64,000 bases of DNA from Stictocephala bisonia (GCA_035578905.1 JAQJVL010002538.1:29549-93548); one strand, 5' to 3'; counted from the stretch's first letter, positions 23,193-34,308 are shown. Notes: generated from the sequence alone by a model not told the origin. Made by a program: numbers and translations.

Positions 23193-23370
23193 GCCTCTTG
23201 CTAGCGTAGTGGTTAGCACTTCTACCTCCAATGCAGAGGGTCACAGGTTCAAATCCCGGGAGGTCCACTTAAATTTGTCAAAGGGGTTTGGACCGTTGTC
23301 CCTCAACAACGTACGAATGTAATGTAAAAGATGCCATCGGCGTAGGCAATAAAATATAATAAAATTACAA
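23193..23370 (+). mobile_element. tRNA-derived SINE (Val/Asp-like head)
   Basis: Intact pol III A box tagcgtagtgg (23202-23212) and B box ggttcaaatcc (23246-23256), 33 nt apart as in a tRNA without a long variable arm. The head (gctagcgtagtggttagcac) resembles tRNA-Val/Asp, but the acceptor stem pairs only partly and position 33 is not T, so a functional tRNA is unlikely. A unique body follows (gtttggaccgttgtccctca) and an A-rich end (aataaaatataataaaa). A perfect 12-bp hairpin (23162-23192) abuts the 5' end. Confidence 0.75.
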
Positions 23371-23374
23371 ATCA

Positions 23375-24010
23375 TTGTTATTGTTGTTACAAAAGTGTTA
23401 TTTATATCAGGTTATTATTATCTTAATAGAGCCCGAAAATATTATATTGGTGACATGTTTATACTTCCACCATTAATACAACTAACATAACCAAGGAATA
23501 TATCAGAAATCAAATATTTCCAAAAACTATAACTAAACAGAAACTACACTTTCGTAATCCTATTAATAAAATAAGGTTATTTTTAAAGTGAATTGGCAAC
23601 TACATAATATGAACATTGTATGTAATATAATAACCAATTGTCTTTAGGTGAGAGAAATGAAAACATACAGACAACTTGTCCTCTAGTTTCAATTTTGATT
23701 AACTTTAATACTGTTCTGATAGGGAAAGTTATGTTGCAAACTGTATAATGAAATAAAGTCAGATAAAAACCGTCACTTAAAAAGTACATTCAATAAATTG
23801 CAATAATTTAACCTTTTAATGTACATTAGATTATGTATCCACTGTAGATATGTTCTTTTACTTTTAAGACGGCACTCCTTACTAACAGGAAATGTTATAA
23901 ATATACACTTTGTAAACAAGGTCCATCCCTGCTTTATTTTTTAACACGAACATAAGGAAAATTCAATTTTCCATTTAGGTGAGTTTAAAATAAATATTTC
24001 TAATTCATGT
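23375..24010. other. AT-rich intergenic, nothing recognised
   Basis: The 68-residue minus frame at 23583-23789 has no recognisable domain. Confidence 0.5.
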
Positions 24011-24017
24011 TAATTTT

Positions 24018-24260
24018 TTTTTATATATATATATATATATAAAGGAGAGGCCAACCTCCTTTTTTACCTTACTCTGCCCATTCCTCATAGACTATTGATC
24101 TGTGCGAAGAACTTAATCAGACAGAGTAAGGGGGCGAACCAGTACAGTAGAAGGTGAATATTACTAATAAATCTTCCGGTCTAGGCCGGATTCAACCAGC
24201 GCTATCTCTAACCCAAGCTCAAAGTCCTGATGCCTTAGACCACTCGGCCACCGGCTCACC
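24018..24260 (-). mobile_element. tRNA-Ser/Leu-derived SINE, minus strand
   Basis: Minus strand: gccggtggccgagtggtcta contains the classic Ser/Leu A box TGGCCGAGTGG (complement near 24238-24252), and the B-box-like ggttgaatcc lies at 24188-24197. The body ends in an (AT)n tail at about 24020-24041 on plus. A diverged copy is at 1025-1225. The first 24 bp of the head recur directly after the N gap (30172) because the duplicated segment begins inside this SINE. Confidence 0.8.
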
Positions 24261-24264
24261 CAAT

Positions 24265-24636
24265 TACGAGGTCTAAGGTAAGGTCAAAGGTCTAAAGTGG
24301 GAAATTTTTGGACACCCTCCCTAAAGTCTGGACCTCGCGCCTTCAGATTACCATCTGTTCCCCAAACTGAAAACATTCTTGGGTGGGAAGCAGTTTGGAA
24401 ACGATGAAGAACTGAAAGAAGAAGTGACATCCTGGCTCCTATCTTTGGTGGCTGAAGAGTATAACACCGGCATTGAAAAACTGATTCCTCGGTACAATAA
24501 ATGCTTTGACAACCAAGGCAACTTCATTGAGAAGTAGGCTAGGTTACTGTGAGTATGTAAATAAAGTTCTGTGTTGTTATCTTTCGTTTCTAATTTTTTA
24601 TACCTAAACGTTCTTTACTTTCTGGACGACCCTCGT
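24265..24636 (+). mobile_element. Mariner element, internally deleted, copy 1
   Basis: The 3' terminal inverted repeat is ctttactttctggacgaccc followed by tcgta (24612-24636); the complement begins TACGAGGGTCGTCC, typical of insect mariners. A partial 5' end (TACGAGG-TC) lies at 24265, so most of the element is deleted. The remaining coding part, 24313-24537, encodes the end of the transposase. Confidence 0.8.
24313..24537 (+). pseudogene. mariner transposase C-terminal fragment
   Basis: Read in one frame, the fragment gives HPP, a stop at 24322-24324, then LDLAPSD and YHLFPKLKTF, continuing to a terminal IEK and TAG at 24535-24537. The mariner signature PYSPDLAPSDxHLF is therefore visible with its Tyr codon mutated to TAA; the Asp at 24346-24348 is the third catalytic residue of the DD34D triad. 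The DNA-binding domain and the first two Asp residues are missing, so it cannot transpose. The frame after the stop is undamaged, suggesting moderate age. A second copy lies at 30248-30472 in the duplicated segment. Confidence 0.9.
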
Positions 24637-24879
24637 ATGTACCGGCTCGCCCAACTAATGTACATGTAATAGTTTTGAGGTTAGGTTTCGATGGGATATT
24701 TTGTTTTCGGGTGAAGTTAATGTTAATAACAAACATTACAGTTTGAAGCAAACTTTTCTGCACTTTACATGTTGTTACTACTGTACTTTTTGGTATGAAA
24801 ATGGCATAACAACAACAAACTAACATCACATTTTCAAATACTAGTAGTAACTTTTCATATTTGAGAAATTTTCTTTTTT

Positions 24880-24925
24880 AAATATTCTATCACCTACAAA
24901 CCACATAAACTTTTGTAGTTTGTAG
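24880..24925. repeat. local inverted repeat
   Basis: acctacaaac and gtttgtaggt form a perfect 10-bp stem around accacataaacttttgta. It is also present in copy 2 near 30830-30860, slightly altered (gtttgtagtg). Confidence 0.6.
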
Positions 24926-25479
24926 GTGCACTACTAAACTTTTGCATCATGCTGCACTACTAAAATATGCAGTCTTTTGAGTTTGTTGTGTTGTATTCTT
25001 TAAAACAAGATAAAAATAAGGAAGCTTTGAGTGAGCATTTCCATTGTATTCCAGGAACAAATAAACAAAGTTACAAAATAAGTTTTCAAAGACGTGTACT
25101 CTATTACCACCTACGTATAGTACCTGAGAAACAAACTTACGTTTGTTATCTTATTTTAAATCATCATGTATATTATTTTGTATTTTTGTATGCAGTTGTT
25201 TTATTTATATTAAATGAATAGAAATAAACAACGACAATAATGTAATTTAACAGTTTCTTGTTTATTTTACTACAAACAAATAATACAACTATCAAAACAT
25301 AACACAATATATTTTAATGTAATGCAATCGAATAAAAATATAGTATTAATTAATTTAACATGTATTAATAAGATTCTGATCATCAATACAAGGACGAATA
25401 TAAGTATCGGATAAGTTTGTATGAGCGAGTGTGGTCATTGTTACTAACGAAGGTATCAGTTCCTTATTAATGGCATTTT

Positions 25480-25770
25480 ATTACTACCCCAATAGCCAGG
25501 TCAATTAAGGGACCTAAATCTTAAAGGGGAATCCGAACCACGTAGGTTTTGGTTTGACTGTTGTCTAACTGCCTAACTTGATTCTCACATCTCTCCCTTG
25601 TACAACAACTAAATCCTGAAAACCAACCCACGCGAACGCCTAAGATCAGTGTAATAGTTGCTACATTGATGGAAACCACTTAGCGGAAGCAATTTCAGTG
25701 CCAAGAAGACTGAGATTAGAACCTATGGCCTAAAATCTCTACGGAGGGAGGCACCCCTCAGTATCAGATA
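25480..25770. repeat. diverged dispersed repeat, related to 61510-61760
   Basis: The phrases aatagccaggtcaatta.ggacctaaa.ctta and gaatccgaaccacgtag resemble, at perhaps 60-65 percent identity by eye, the segment near 61520 (aatagccaatatccagggca; gacctagagctttacgtggg). A second copy lies at about 31530-31820 in the duplicated segment. Class unknown. Confidence 0.4.
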
Positions 25771-26069
25771 GCCATATATTGTTTATATATACTGTGTAGA
25801 TAAATTCTTAACAATAAATTACAATTATGAAATAATAAAAAAGAAAAATATTATTAGACTAATATAAACCTACGGACTAAAATAATACAAAATTTAACAA
25901 TGTGGTATTATTAAGTAGAATATAATTATATAAAAATCTAAAATTGTGGAAAGAATGTGTTTGTGAATTACCAATATTGAATTCGTATAGTAATACGCTC
26001 TTAATTTTATTATTAGTGCTGTATTTTAAATTTTAATGAGTATTCATGAGGTGAATATTACTCAAGGTT

Positions 26070-26074
<5 letters not shown>

Positions 26075-26126
<52 letters not shown>
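26075..26126. repeat. (AT)26 microsatellite
   Basis: Pure AT dinucleotide run; the corresponding run in copy 2 (32128-32171) is shorter at about 22 units. Confidence 0.97.
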
Positions 26127-26128
<2 letters not shown>

Positions 26129-27022
26129 TACCTCTTAATCTAATTTTTTTATAGATTATTCACATGACTGGTTCAGTTGTGAAGTGGATAAATAATGTAA
26201 CCGTTTAAGAAGGCTGTTTCGCTTCAAGAAAAAGCAAAAACGTGAATTTCTATTTCAACGATTCGGTTCGTAATGATGATCATATCGTAACGTTTGAAGT
26301 ATAATTTGGTAGACGAATAACTGTTATAGGATATCGAAAGTGTTTTTTTATAAAAATTTAGTATTTTTATAATGTTTTTACAGTTTAAAATATCAAACTT
26401 TAAACGTTATTCTTGACGATTTTAAATTAAAACACGTCATAACAACTTTAGTCTACTAGATTGTACCTTACATAACAATACAGCATTCAATACAACTCAT
26501 TACAATAATAAAAACAAAAAAACGAAATTTAAAATAGAACATCGTGTGTTAGCCCACTAGTGTTAATGTTGCATGTCTAGTAAAGAGCTGTTAACTTCCC
26601 CAGGATAACTTGGTGGTTTGGAAAGTGGCCTCCTCAAAACCGAAACTTAACATATTAAACTCATGCATATTTAACATCGTAACTTGCCAAAGTTTGGTTT
26701 TTGAAGTCACTTTCGTCAAGTTTTGGATTGATTATAATTGGTTTTGATCCTTTGCCCAGCTTTTATTCGAATGGTATTTATAACTTTTTAAATGCCTAGA
26801 AGTGATAATTTGAGGATTAAAATATTAAATCCTAGATTGAATTCAAATTATGATGATATTATTATTATTATTTTATTAAAATCGTAGAGTACGTATTCTT
26901 ATGTTTCAGTAGAGTTAATGACTGATTTATTCGATTTTTTAATGGTTAAATTATCGCAATTGTATTATTTTAGGCCCGAACTCATCGTGATTCTAATGTG
27001 TTGATAAAATAGAATAAAAAAC

Positions 27023-27285
27023 GACGAGGTCCTCAGGAGAGTAGGAGAGAATAGAAGCTTGCAGAAATCAGTTGCTGAAAGAAGAGTTGGTCTTGTTGGC
27101 AATCAAATAAGACATAATGGAATCCTGAACACTATATTTGAGGCTTCGAGGAAGACCACGACTGAGGTACATGGACCAAATCATAAGACATGTGGGTTGT
27201 GAGACCTATGGAGAAATGAAGAGGAAAGCGGGAAGACGTGAGAAGTGGATATTTGCTGCTAATTTGAAAGCTGCCAAGCAATTTT
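27023..27285 (+). pseudogene. LINE ORF2 C-terminal relic, copy 1
   Basis: Frame 1 (27023-27133) reads DEVLRRVGENRSL and then ends RHNGILNTIFE. After a frame change it continues from 27141 as RLRGRPRLRYMDQIIRHVG, then CETYGEMKRKAGRREKW. This is the conserved tail of insect non-LTR retrotransposon ORF2 proteins (xVLxRVGExRSL...GHxxRHxGLL...GRGRPRxxYMDQIxxDVGxxxYxExKRxAxxRxxW). The linker between the two blocks, normally with several Gly/Lys/Arg residues, is deleted, which causes the frame change. No reverse transcriptase core remains. The same deletion is in copy 2, so it predates the duplication. The clade is uncertain. Confidence 0.75.
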
Positions 27286-28784
27286 TTTTATTAATCACTA
27301 TAGAAGAAGAAGAAGATAAGTGATAGTGAGTAATCATTTATGACCTTATATTTTCCTTAATACATAAACCATAAAGCTCATTGGGACCGTTATGTTGTGG
27401 TTAAAATACTTTACTTCAGTCAAAACATATGATCAATGACTTCGTAGTTGGAGTTTAGGCAATACAGGAGAACTTAAACAGTTTTTTCTTACCAAAGTAA
27501 ATTGATTAAGGTAACTGTACTTATCATACACGACAGACGAAAAAGCAATTACGTAGTTGGAAGTTGGACTTTTAAGCAGTACAAAAGTAATTTAAATTTA
27601 AAACTGGGCATAAAATATATGATGGTGTGCCACTTTGGTCAGGGTATATATGTACGAAAGGGGAAGATTCCATTTTTCACATATATCTTATTAAAGTAAA
27701 ATTTTATCTTCACTGCACTTAAACGGTGAACCGTAACAATTCATTTGGATACAGGTCAGTTATGGGAGACTGTTATTTAACAAATGCATATCACAAAGTG
27801 TATATGATTCTGTACTTTTAATATGTGATGGCGTGGAACCGTGATTCAGATACATGCGAGTAGGGAGTGAATTGCCTCAGATTGAGTGAAGGCGCTACCA
27901 TGTAAATGAATATTTATGTGATAAAAGAATTGTTCTGTTGGAAGCTGCTTTAGTTATTATTTTATTGCTGTTTTATTTTTTATTAATATTTATATATTAA
28001 ATTTTTTTCAAGTAACATTACCATTGTCAATGCCGAGCAAATAGTTATTTTACGATATTTAAAAAATTCAGATTCTGTAATACTGTACAAGGGATTATAA
28101 CAACAATTAATTAGTCATTTTATTCTATGACTTTTGAATCCACAAGGATATAAGAACAGGTTTTGTTTTATTTAGGGTTGCTACTGTGGAATTTGGTTCC
28201 CAGGAAAGTTTGACTGTTCTTGCTACAGATATCCTTATTATATTCTTTTTTTTTCTATAAATTCGGTATTAATGATATCATAAGTTTTACAATTACTCGA
28301 TACTGTTTACTATTAGTACCAGTTATCACCCAAACCAAAACCACTATTTATTACATTAATTTTACTTTAAAGTTGCCTCAAGCACATGAATATTTAGAAT
28401 CTAATAAACTCATAATTATCAATATTGATATTAATTATTTATCAACCTCTTATCACTCAATATATATACCTATTTAGGTAACTTAATTTGTTACCTAAAT
28501 AATTGTTTAAATTAATAGTTAAATTTTAGATTGTTCCCTTTTAACAAAAAATAAAATGTGCAAATGAAATGTTTGGAAATAAATCATATGTTTCCCATGT
28601 TTTGTAGATAATTTCATTTTAATTTGTTTTGACTTTTTTTCAAATTTAGGTTACTTTTAATCATATGTGAATTGACAAGGAAAATAGAATAAGGTCCAAA
28701 AAATTACGTCGAATTTAATTAGTTTGAGAAATAGTTTAATTAGTTAAAAGGGTTCTTCGTTCATACAAAAATGTAATTACCAAT

Positions 28785-28832
28785 AGTGTGCGCGCGTGCG
28801 TGTGTGTGCGGGTGCACGCATGTGCGTACAAC
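28785..28832. repeat. alternating GT/GC tract
   Basis: gtgtgcgcgcgtgcgtgtgt continuing gtgcgggtgcacgcatgtgc: alternating purine-pyrimidine, prone to Z-DNA. Identical in copy 2 at about 34902-34950. Confidence 0.8.
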
Positions 28833-30072
28833 ATTTAGAATGTCACCAGAATTTCAGCTCATGCTGTGCATTGGCAAACTCAGTGGTAATGCTGAATTAG
28901 CCTTAGATGGCCCCGACGACCCACGCAAAACCTAAGTTGGCATTGGCCCTTAGGTTGAACTACGCTATAAAAATAACTATGTACCAAACAAAAATAAGAA
29001 AAATTATTAAAACACTTTTGGTGGTAGGTGTACCCAAAAAATAGTTTAAGAAAATTACTTAAATAATTTGTTACATTTTTGTGAAAACTATTTAATTTAT
29101 CGTACTATGTACATTAAATGATAGCTGTACGCAGCAATAGATCTTATCCTTGTTCTTAAGCAGTATTAGTAATATGACAATAAATACATTGCGAGGCTAT
29201 ATTATCTGACAGGGTCATCATTTTGACCTCAGGTTTGGACTTTCGTGTTGAACAAACAAAGACCCTTAAAATGAGGTATAACTCGAGGTAGGCTTACGTT
29301 TAAAATTTATTAAATTGGTTGTACGATCCCATTTTAAATTAGCTATACGAAAAACAAGTAAAATATATCTAAATGTTTGGTATAGAGACATAAACATAGC
29401 TACAAAGTGTCATTGCTTTCCATTAAATTGCTTTAAAAATAATAAATATATCCCAGATTGTTTCCCAGCCCTGTATATCTTCTAGCAGTATTTCAAGGAT
29501 CACACGTCACACAATAGCGTTTCCTGCAGCTTCCACTAGACGTGATGTGAAACTTTGAACACTCCTCGTGAACCTCTCTCTGTACTTTACCATCACTCTA
29601 ATATTGCCCTCATTTTTCTTTTTTTTTTTTAACAAAAGAGCCATTTATATGAATAACCGTTCCAGATGAAGTATTGAAACTCAGCTCACAAAACTGGATA
29701 TGAAAATGGAATTTTTGGCGTTACTTTATAATTTCCATCCCTTCCTTAAAATGACCCACTTGGAGTATAAAGAAAATCATTAATACAAGCATATATAATC
29801 ATGCATATCAAATTAAAGGTCTTTATTAACATTATACAATACTACAAATTTCATTTCCAATGGACGACTAACTTGGAAATGACAGCCATTTGAAGTCTGT
29901 ACTAGATGTCCATTGGTTAAGCATTGTAAAACTGTGAAATAGTTTAATAATCAATCAACCACTTTAGATATCAATCCGAAAAACTTTATTATATTTACAG
30001 ATCACAAAAACCTACTAACAAGGCGTATCAAGTGACTGCTATAATTCCTGATGGATGGTCCACTAGGAGTAA

Positions 30073-30171
30073 NNNNNNNNNNNNNNNNNNNNNNNNNNNN
30101 NNNNNNNNNNNNNNNNNNNNNNNNNNNNNNNNNNNNNNNNNNNNNNNNNNNNNNNNNNNNNNNNNNNNNNN
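30073..30171. other. assembly gap (99 N)
   Basis: A run of N that lies exactly between the end of copy 1 and the start of copy 2 of the duplicated segment. Confidence 1.
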
Positions 30172-30247
30172 AGACCACTCGGCCACCGGCTCACCCAATT
30201 ACGAGGTCTAAGGTAAGGTCAAAGGTCTAAAGTGGGAAATTTTTGGA

Positions 30248-30571
30248 CACCCTCCCTAAAGTCTGGACCTCGCGCCTTCAGATTACCATCTGTTCCCCAA
30301 ACTGAAAACATTCTTGGGTGGGAAGCAGTTTGGAAACGATGAAGAACTGAAAGAAGAAGTGACATCCTGGCTCCTATCTTTGGTGGCTGAAGAGTATAAC
30401 ACCGGCATTGAAAAACTGATTCCTCGGTACAATAAATGCTTTGACAACCAAGGCAACTTCATTGAGAAGTAGGCTAGGTTACTGTGAGTATGTAAATAAA
30501 GTTCTGTGTTGTTATCTTTCGTTTCTAATTTTTTATACCTAAACGTTCTTTACTTTCTGGACGACCCTCGT
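30248..30571 (+). pseudogene. mariner transposase C-terminal fragment and 3' TIR, copy 2
   Basis: Same fragment as 24313-24636, including the in-frame TAA in the PPxSPDLAPSD-type motif and the terminal TAG at 30470-30472. The 3' TIR ends at 30571. Confidence 0.9.
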
Positions 30572-31227
30572 ATGTACCGGCTCGCCCAAATAATGTACCT
30601 GTAATAGTTTTGAGGTTAGGTTTCGATGGAATATTTTGTTTTCGGGTGAAGTTAATGTTAATAACAAACATTACAGTTTGGAGCAAACTTTTCTGCACTT
30701 TACATTTTGTTACTACTGTACTTTTTGGTATGAAAATGGCATAACAACATCAAACTAACATCACATTTTCAAATACTAATAGTAACTTTTCATATTTGAG
30801 AAATTTTCGTTTTTAAATATTCTATCACCTACAAACCACATAAACTTTTGTAGTTTGTAGTGCACTACTAAACCTTTGCATCATGCTGTACTACTAAAAT
30901 ATGCAGTCTTTTGAGTTTGTTGTGTTGTATTCTTTAAAACAAGATAAAAATAAGGAAGCTTTGAGTGAGCATTTCCATTGTATTCCAGGAACAAATAAAC
31001 AACCTTACAAAATAAGTTTTCAAAGACGTGTACTCTACTACCACCTGCGTATAGTACCTGAGAATCAAACTTACGTTTGTTATCTTAGTTAAAATCATCA
31101 TGTATATTATTTTACATTTTTATATGCAGTTGTTTTATTTATATTAAATGAATAACAACGACAATAATGCAATTTTACAATTTCTTGTTTATTTTACTAC
31201 AAACAAATAATACAACTATCAAAACGT

Positions 31228-31343
31228 TGTACCTCGCTTGCCAGTAGGTGTGGAGGCCAGGCGTACAGGGCGTATGGGCACATGGCAGTGCCCACTGATG
31301 AGACCTGATGCCGGTCGAAACGCCGCGTGTTGTAGATCTAACA
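31228..31343 (+). mobile_element. 116-bp ribozyme-bearing insertion with 11-bp TSD
   Basis: Copy 1 of the duplicated segment has an empty site (aactatcaaaacataaca, about 25290). Copy 2 has 116 bp of extra, GC-richer sequence between two exact copies of TATCAAAACGT (31217-31227 and 31344-31354). That is the mark of a target-primed or endonuclease-driven insertion and not of random indels. The insert has no coding capacity, no tRNA-like A/B boxes and no poly-A tail. Its core is a full hammerhead ribozyme at 31269-31324, with about 41 nt before and 19 nt after. Known carriers of hammerheads are Penelope-like elements, retrozymes and some satellites; a short non-autonomous relative of one of these is my inference. 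Confidence 0.85.
31269..31324 (+). ncRNA. Hammerhead ribozyme (type III topology)
   Basis: Every consensus element is present in order. Stem III 5' strand GGCG (31269-31272), then U (31273) and cleavage-site A (31274), giving a GUA site. Stem I: TGGGCAC (31275-31281), loop ATGGCA (31282-31287), GTGCCCA (31288-31294), 7 bp without mismatch. Core CTGATGA (31295-31301). Stem II: GACC (31302-31305), loop TGATGCC (31306-31312), GGTC (31313-31316). Core GAA plus the A that pairs with U16.1 (31317-31320). Stem III 3' strand CGCC (31321-31324). Helix III is the open one. Loop I GGCA (31284-31287) is fully complementary to loop II TGCC (31309-31312), as expected of the stabilising loop-loop contact in natural hammerheads. 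Predicted self-cleavage is after 31274. Activity is inferred and not shown. Confidence 0.88.
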
Positions 31344-32122
31344 TATCAAAACGTAATACAAAATATTGTAATGTAATGCAATCGAATAAAAAAATAGTAT
31401 TAATTAATTTAACATTTTATTGATAAGATGTTGATCATCAATACAAGGACGAATATAAGTATCGGATAAGTTTGTATGAGCGAGTGTGGTTATTGTTAAT
31501 AACTTAGAAATCAGTTCCTTACTAATGGAATTTTATTACTATCCCAATAGCCAGGTCAATTAAGGGACCTAAATCTTAAAGGGAAATCCGAACCACGTAG
31601 GTTTTGGTTTGACTGTTGTCTAACTGCCTAACTTGATTCTCACATCTTTCCCTTGTACACCAACCAAATCCTGAAAACCATCCCACGCGGACGCCTAATA
31701 TCAGTGTAATAGTTGCTACATTGATGGAAACCACTTAGCGGAAGCAATTTCAGTACCAAGAAGACTGAGATTAGAACCTATGGCCTACAATATCGACGGA
31801 GGGAGGAGCCCCTCAGTATCAGATAGCCATATATTGTTTATCTATACTGTATAGATAAATTCTTAACAATAAATTACGATCATAAAATAATAAAGAAGAA
31901 AAATATTATTAGACTAATATAAACCTACGGACTAAAAAAATACAAAATTTAACAATGTGGTATTATTAAGTAGAATATAATTATATAAAATTGTGGAAAG
32001 AATGTGTTTGTAAATTACCAATATTGAATTCGTATTATAGTAATACGCTCTTAATTTTATTATTATTAGTGCTGTATTTTAAATTTTAATGAGTATTCAT
32101 GAGGTGAATATTACTCAAGGTT

Positions 32123-32127
<5 letters not shown>

Positions 32128-32171
<44 letters not shown>
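32128..32171. repeat. (AT)22 microsatellite
   Basis: Orthologous position to 26075-26126 in copy 1, about four units shorter. Confidence 0.95.
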
Positions 32172-32173
<2 letters not shown>

Positions 32174-33070
32174 TACCTCTTAATCTAATTTTTTTTATAG
32201 ATTATTCACATGACTGGTTCAGTTGTGAAGTGGATAAATAATGTAACCGTTTAAGAAGGCTGTTTCGCTTCAAGAAAAAGCAAAAACGTGAATTTCTATT
32301 TCAACGATTCGGTTCGTAATGATGATCATATCGTAACGTTTGAAGTATAATTTGGTAGACGTATAACTGTTATAGAATATCGTAAGTGTTTTTTTATAAA
32401 AATTGAGTATTTTTATAATGTTTCTACAGTTTAATATGTCAAACTTTAAACGTTATTCTTGACGATTTTAAATTAAAACTCGTCATAACAACTTTAGTCT
32501 ACTAGATTGTACCTTAGATAACAATACAGCGTTCAATACAACTCATTACAATAATAAAAACAATAAAACGAAATTTAAAATAGAACAGCGTGTGTTGTTA
32601 GCCCTTTGGTGTTAATGTTGCATGTCTAGTAAAGAGCTGTTAACTTCCTCGGCATAACTTGGGGGTTTGGAAAGTGGCCTCCTCAAAACCGAAACTTAAC
32701 ATATTAAACTCATATATATTTAACATCGTAACTGGCCAATGTTTGGTTTTTGAAGTCACTTTCGTCAAGTTTTGGATTGATTATAATTGGTTTTGATCCT
32801 TTGTCCAGCTTTTATTCGAATGGTTTTTATCAGTTTTTAAATGCCTAGAAGTGATACTTTCAGGATTAAAGTATTAAATCCTAGATTGAATTCAAAGTGT
32901 GATGATATTATTATTAGTATTTTACTAAACTCGTAGAGTACGTATTCTTATGTTTCAGTAGAGTTAATGACTTAATTATTAGATTTTTAATGGCTAAATT
33001 ATCGCAGTTGTATTATTTTAGGCCTGAACTCATCGTGATTCTAATGTGTTGATAAAATAGAATGAAAAAC

Positions 33071-33325
33071 GACAAGGTCCTCAGGAGAGTAGGAGATAAT
33101 AGAAGCTTGTAGAAATCAGTTGTTGAAAGAAAAGTTGGTCTTGTTGGCAAACGAATAAGACATAATGGAATCCTGAACACTATATTTGAGGCTTCGAGGA
33201 AGACCACGACTGAGGTACATGGACCAACTCATAAGATATGTGGGTTGTAAGACCTATGGAGAAATGAAGAGGAAAGGGGGGAGACGTGGATATTATCTGC
33301 TGATTTGATAGCTGCCAAGCAATCT
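33071..33325 (+). pseudogene. LINE ORF2 C-terminal relic, copy 2
   Basis: Same relic as 27023-27285 with further decay: the second block has lost bases after the MKRK-equivalent (aggaaaggggggagacgtgg), so the open frame no longer continues to the end. The shared linker deletion shows that it was already dead before the copies separated. Confidence 0.75.
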
Positions 33326-34306
33326 TTGGATTAATCACTATAGAAGAAGAAGAAGATAAAATAGTGAGTAATCATTTATGACCTTATGTTTTCCTTAATA
33401 CATAAAACATAGAGCTCATTGAGACCGTTATATTATGGTTAAAATACTTTACTTCAGTCAAAACATATGATCAATGACTACGTAGTTGGAGTTTAGGCAA
33501 TATGAAATGAAAAAAAAAAGAAAATGAAATAATATAGGATATACATATAGGAGAGCTTAAACAGTTTTCCTTACCAAAGTAAATTGATTAAGGTAACTGT
33601 ACTTAGCATACACGACAGACGAAAAAGCAATTACGTAGTTGGAAGTTGGATTTTCAAGCAGTACAAAAGAAATTTGAATTCAGCACTGGGCATAAAATAT
33701 ATATGATGGTGTGCCACTTTGGTCAGGGTATATATGTACGAAAGGGGAAGATTCCATTTTTCACATATATCTTATTAAAGTACAATTTTATCTTCACTGC
33801 ACTTAAACGGCGAACCGTAACAATTCATTTGGATACAGATCAGTTATGGGGGACTGTTATTTAACAAATGCATATCACCAAAGTTTATATGATTCTGTAC
33901 TTTTAATATGTGACGGCGTGGAACCGTGATTCAGGTACATGCGAGTAGGGAGTGAATTGCCTCAGATTGAGTGAAGGCGCTATCAGTATAAATGAATATT
34001 TATGTGATAAAAGAATTGTTCTGTTGGAAGCAGCTTAGTTATTATTTTATTGCTGTTTATTTTTTATTAATATTTATATATATATTCACTTTTTTCATGT
34101 AACATTACCATTGATAATGCTGAGTAATACAAGGGATTATAACAACAATTAGTAATTTTATTCTATAAGTTACTCATTTTATTCTATGACTTTTGAATCC
34201 ACAAGGATAGAACAGGTTTTGTTTTATTTAGGGTTGCTACTATGGAATTTGGTTTCCAGGAAAGTTTGACTGTTCTTGCTACAGATATCCTTATTATATT
34301 CGTATT

Positions 34307-34308
<2 letters not shown>

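Larger units (their letters stand above)
24237..30072. repeat. Segment duplication, copy 1 (5.84 kb)
   Basis: From agaccactcggccaccggct to cactaggagtaa the sequence matches 30172-36208 almost base for base, with scattered substitutions and indels (the (AT)n at 26075-26126 against 32128-32171, T runs of about 10 against 61, a small deletion near 28020-28090, and a 127-bp insertion in copy 2). Copy 1 ends exactly at the N gap. Contents: deleted mariner, LINE relic, microsatellites, and a Z-DNA-prone GT/GC tract. No host gene. Confidence 0.97.

Noticed and set aside
23193..23267. Functional tRNA gene
   Set aside because: A and B boxes are good but the acceptor stem is mismatched, T33 is missing, and a SINE body and A-rich tail follow.
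24967..25221. 84-residue plus frame starting MQSFEFVVLYSLKQDKNKEA, also at 30901-31092
   Set aside because: Conservation between the two copies is explained by the segment duplication. One substitution shortens it in copy 2, and I recognise no domain, so it is not called as a gene.
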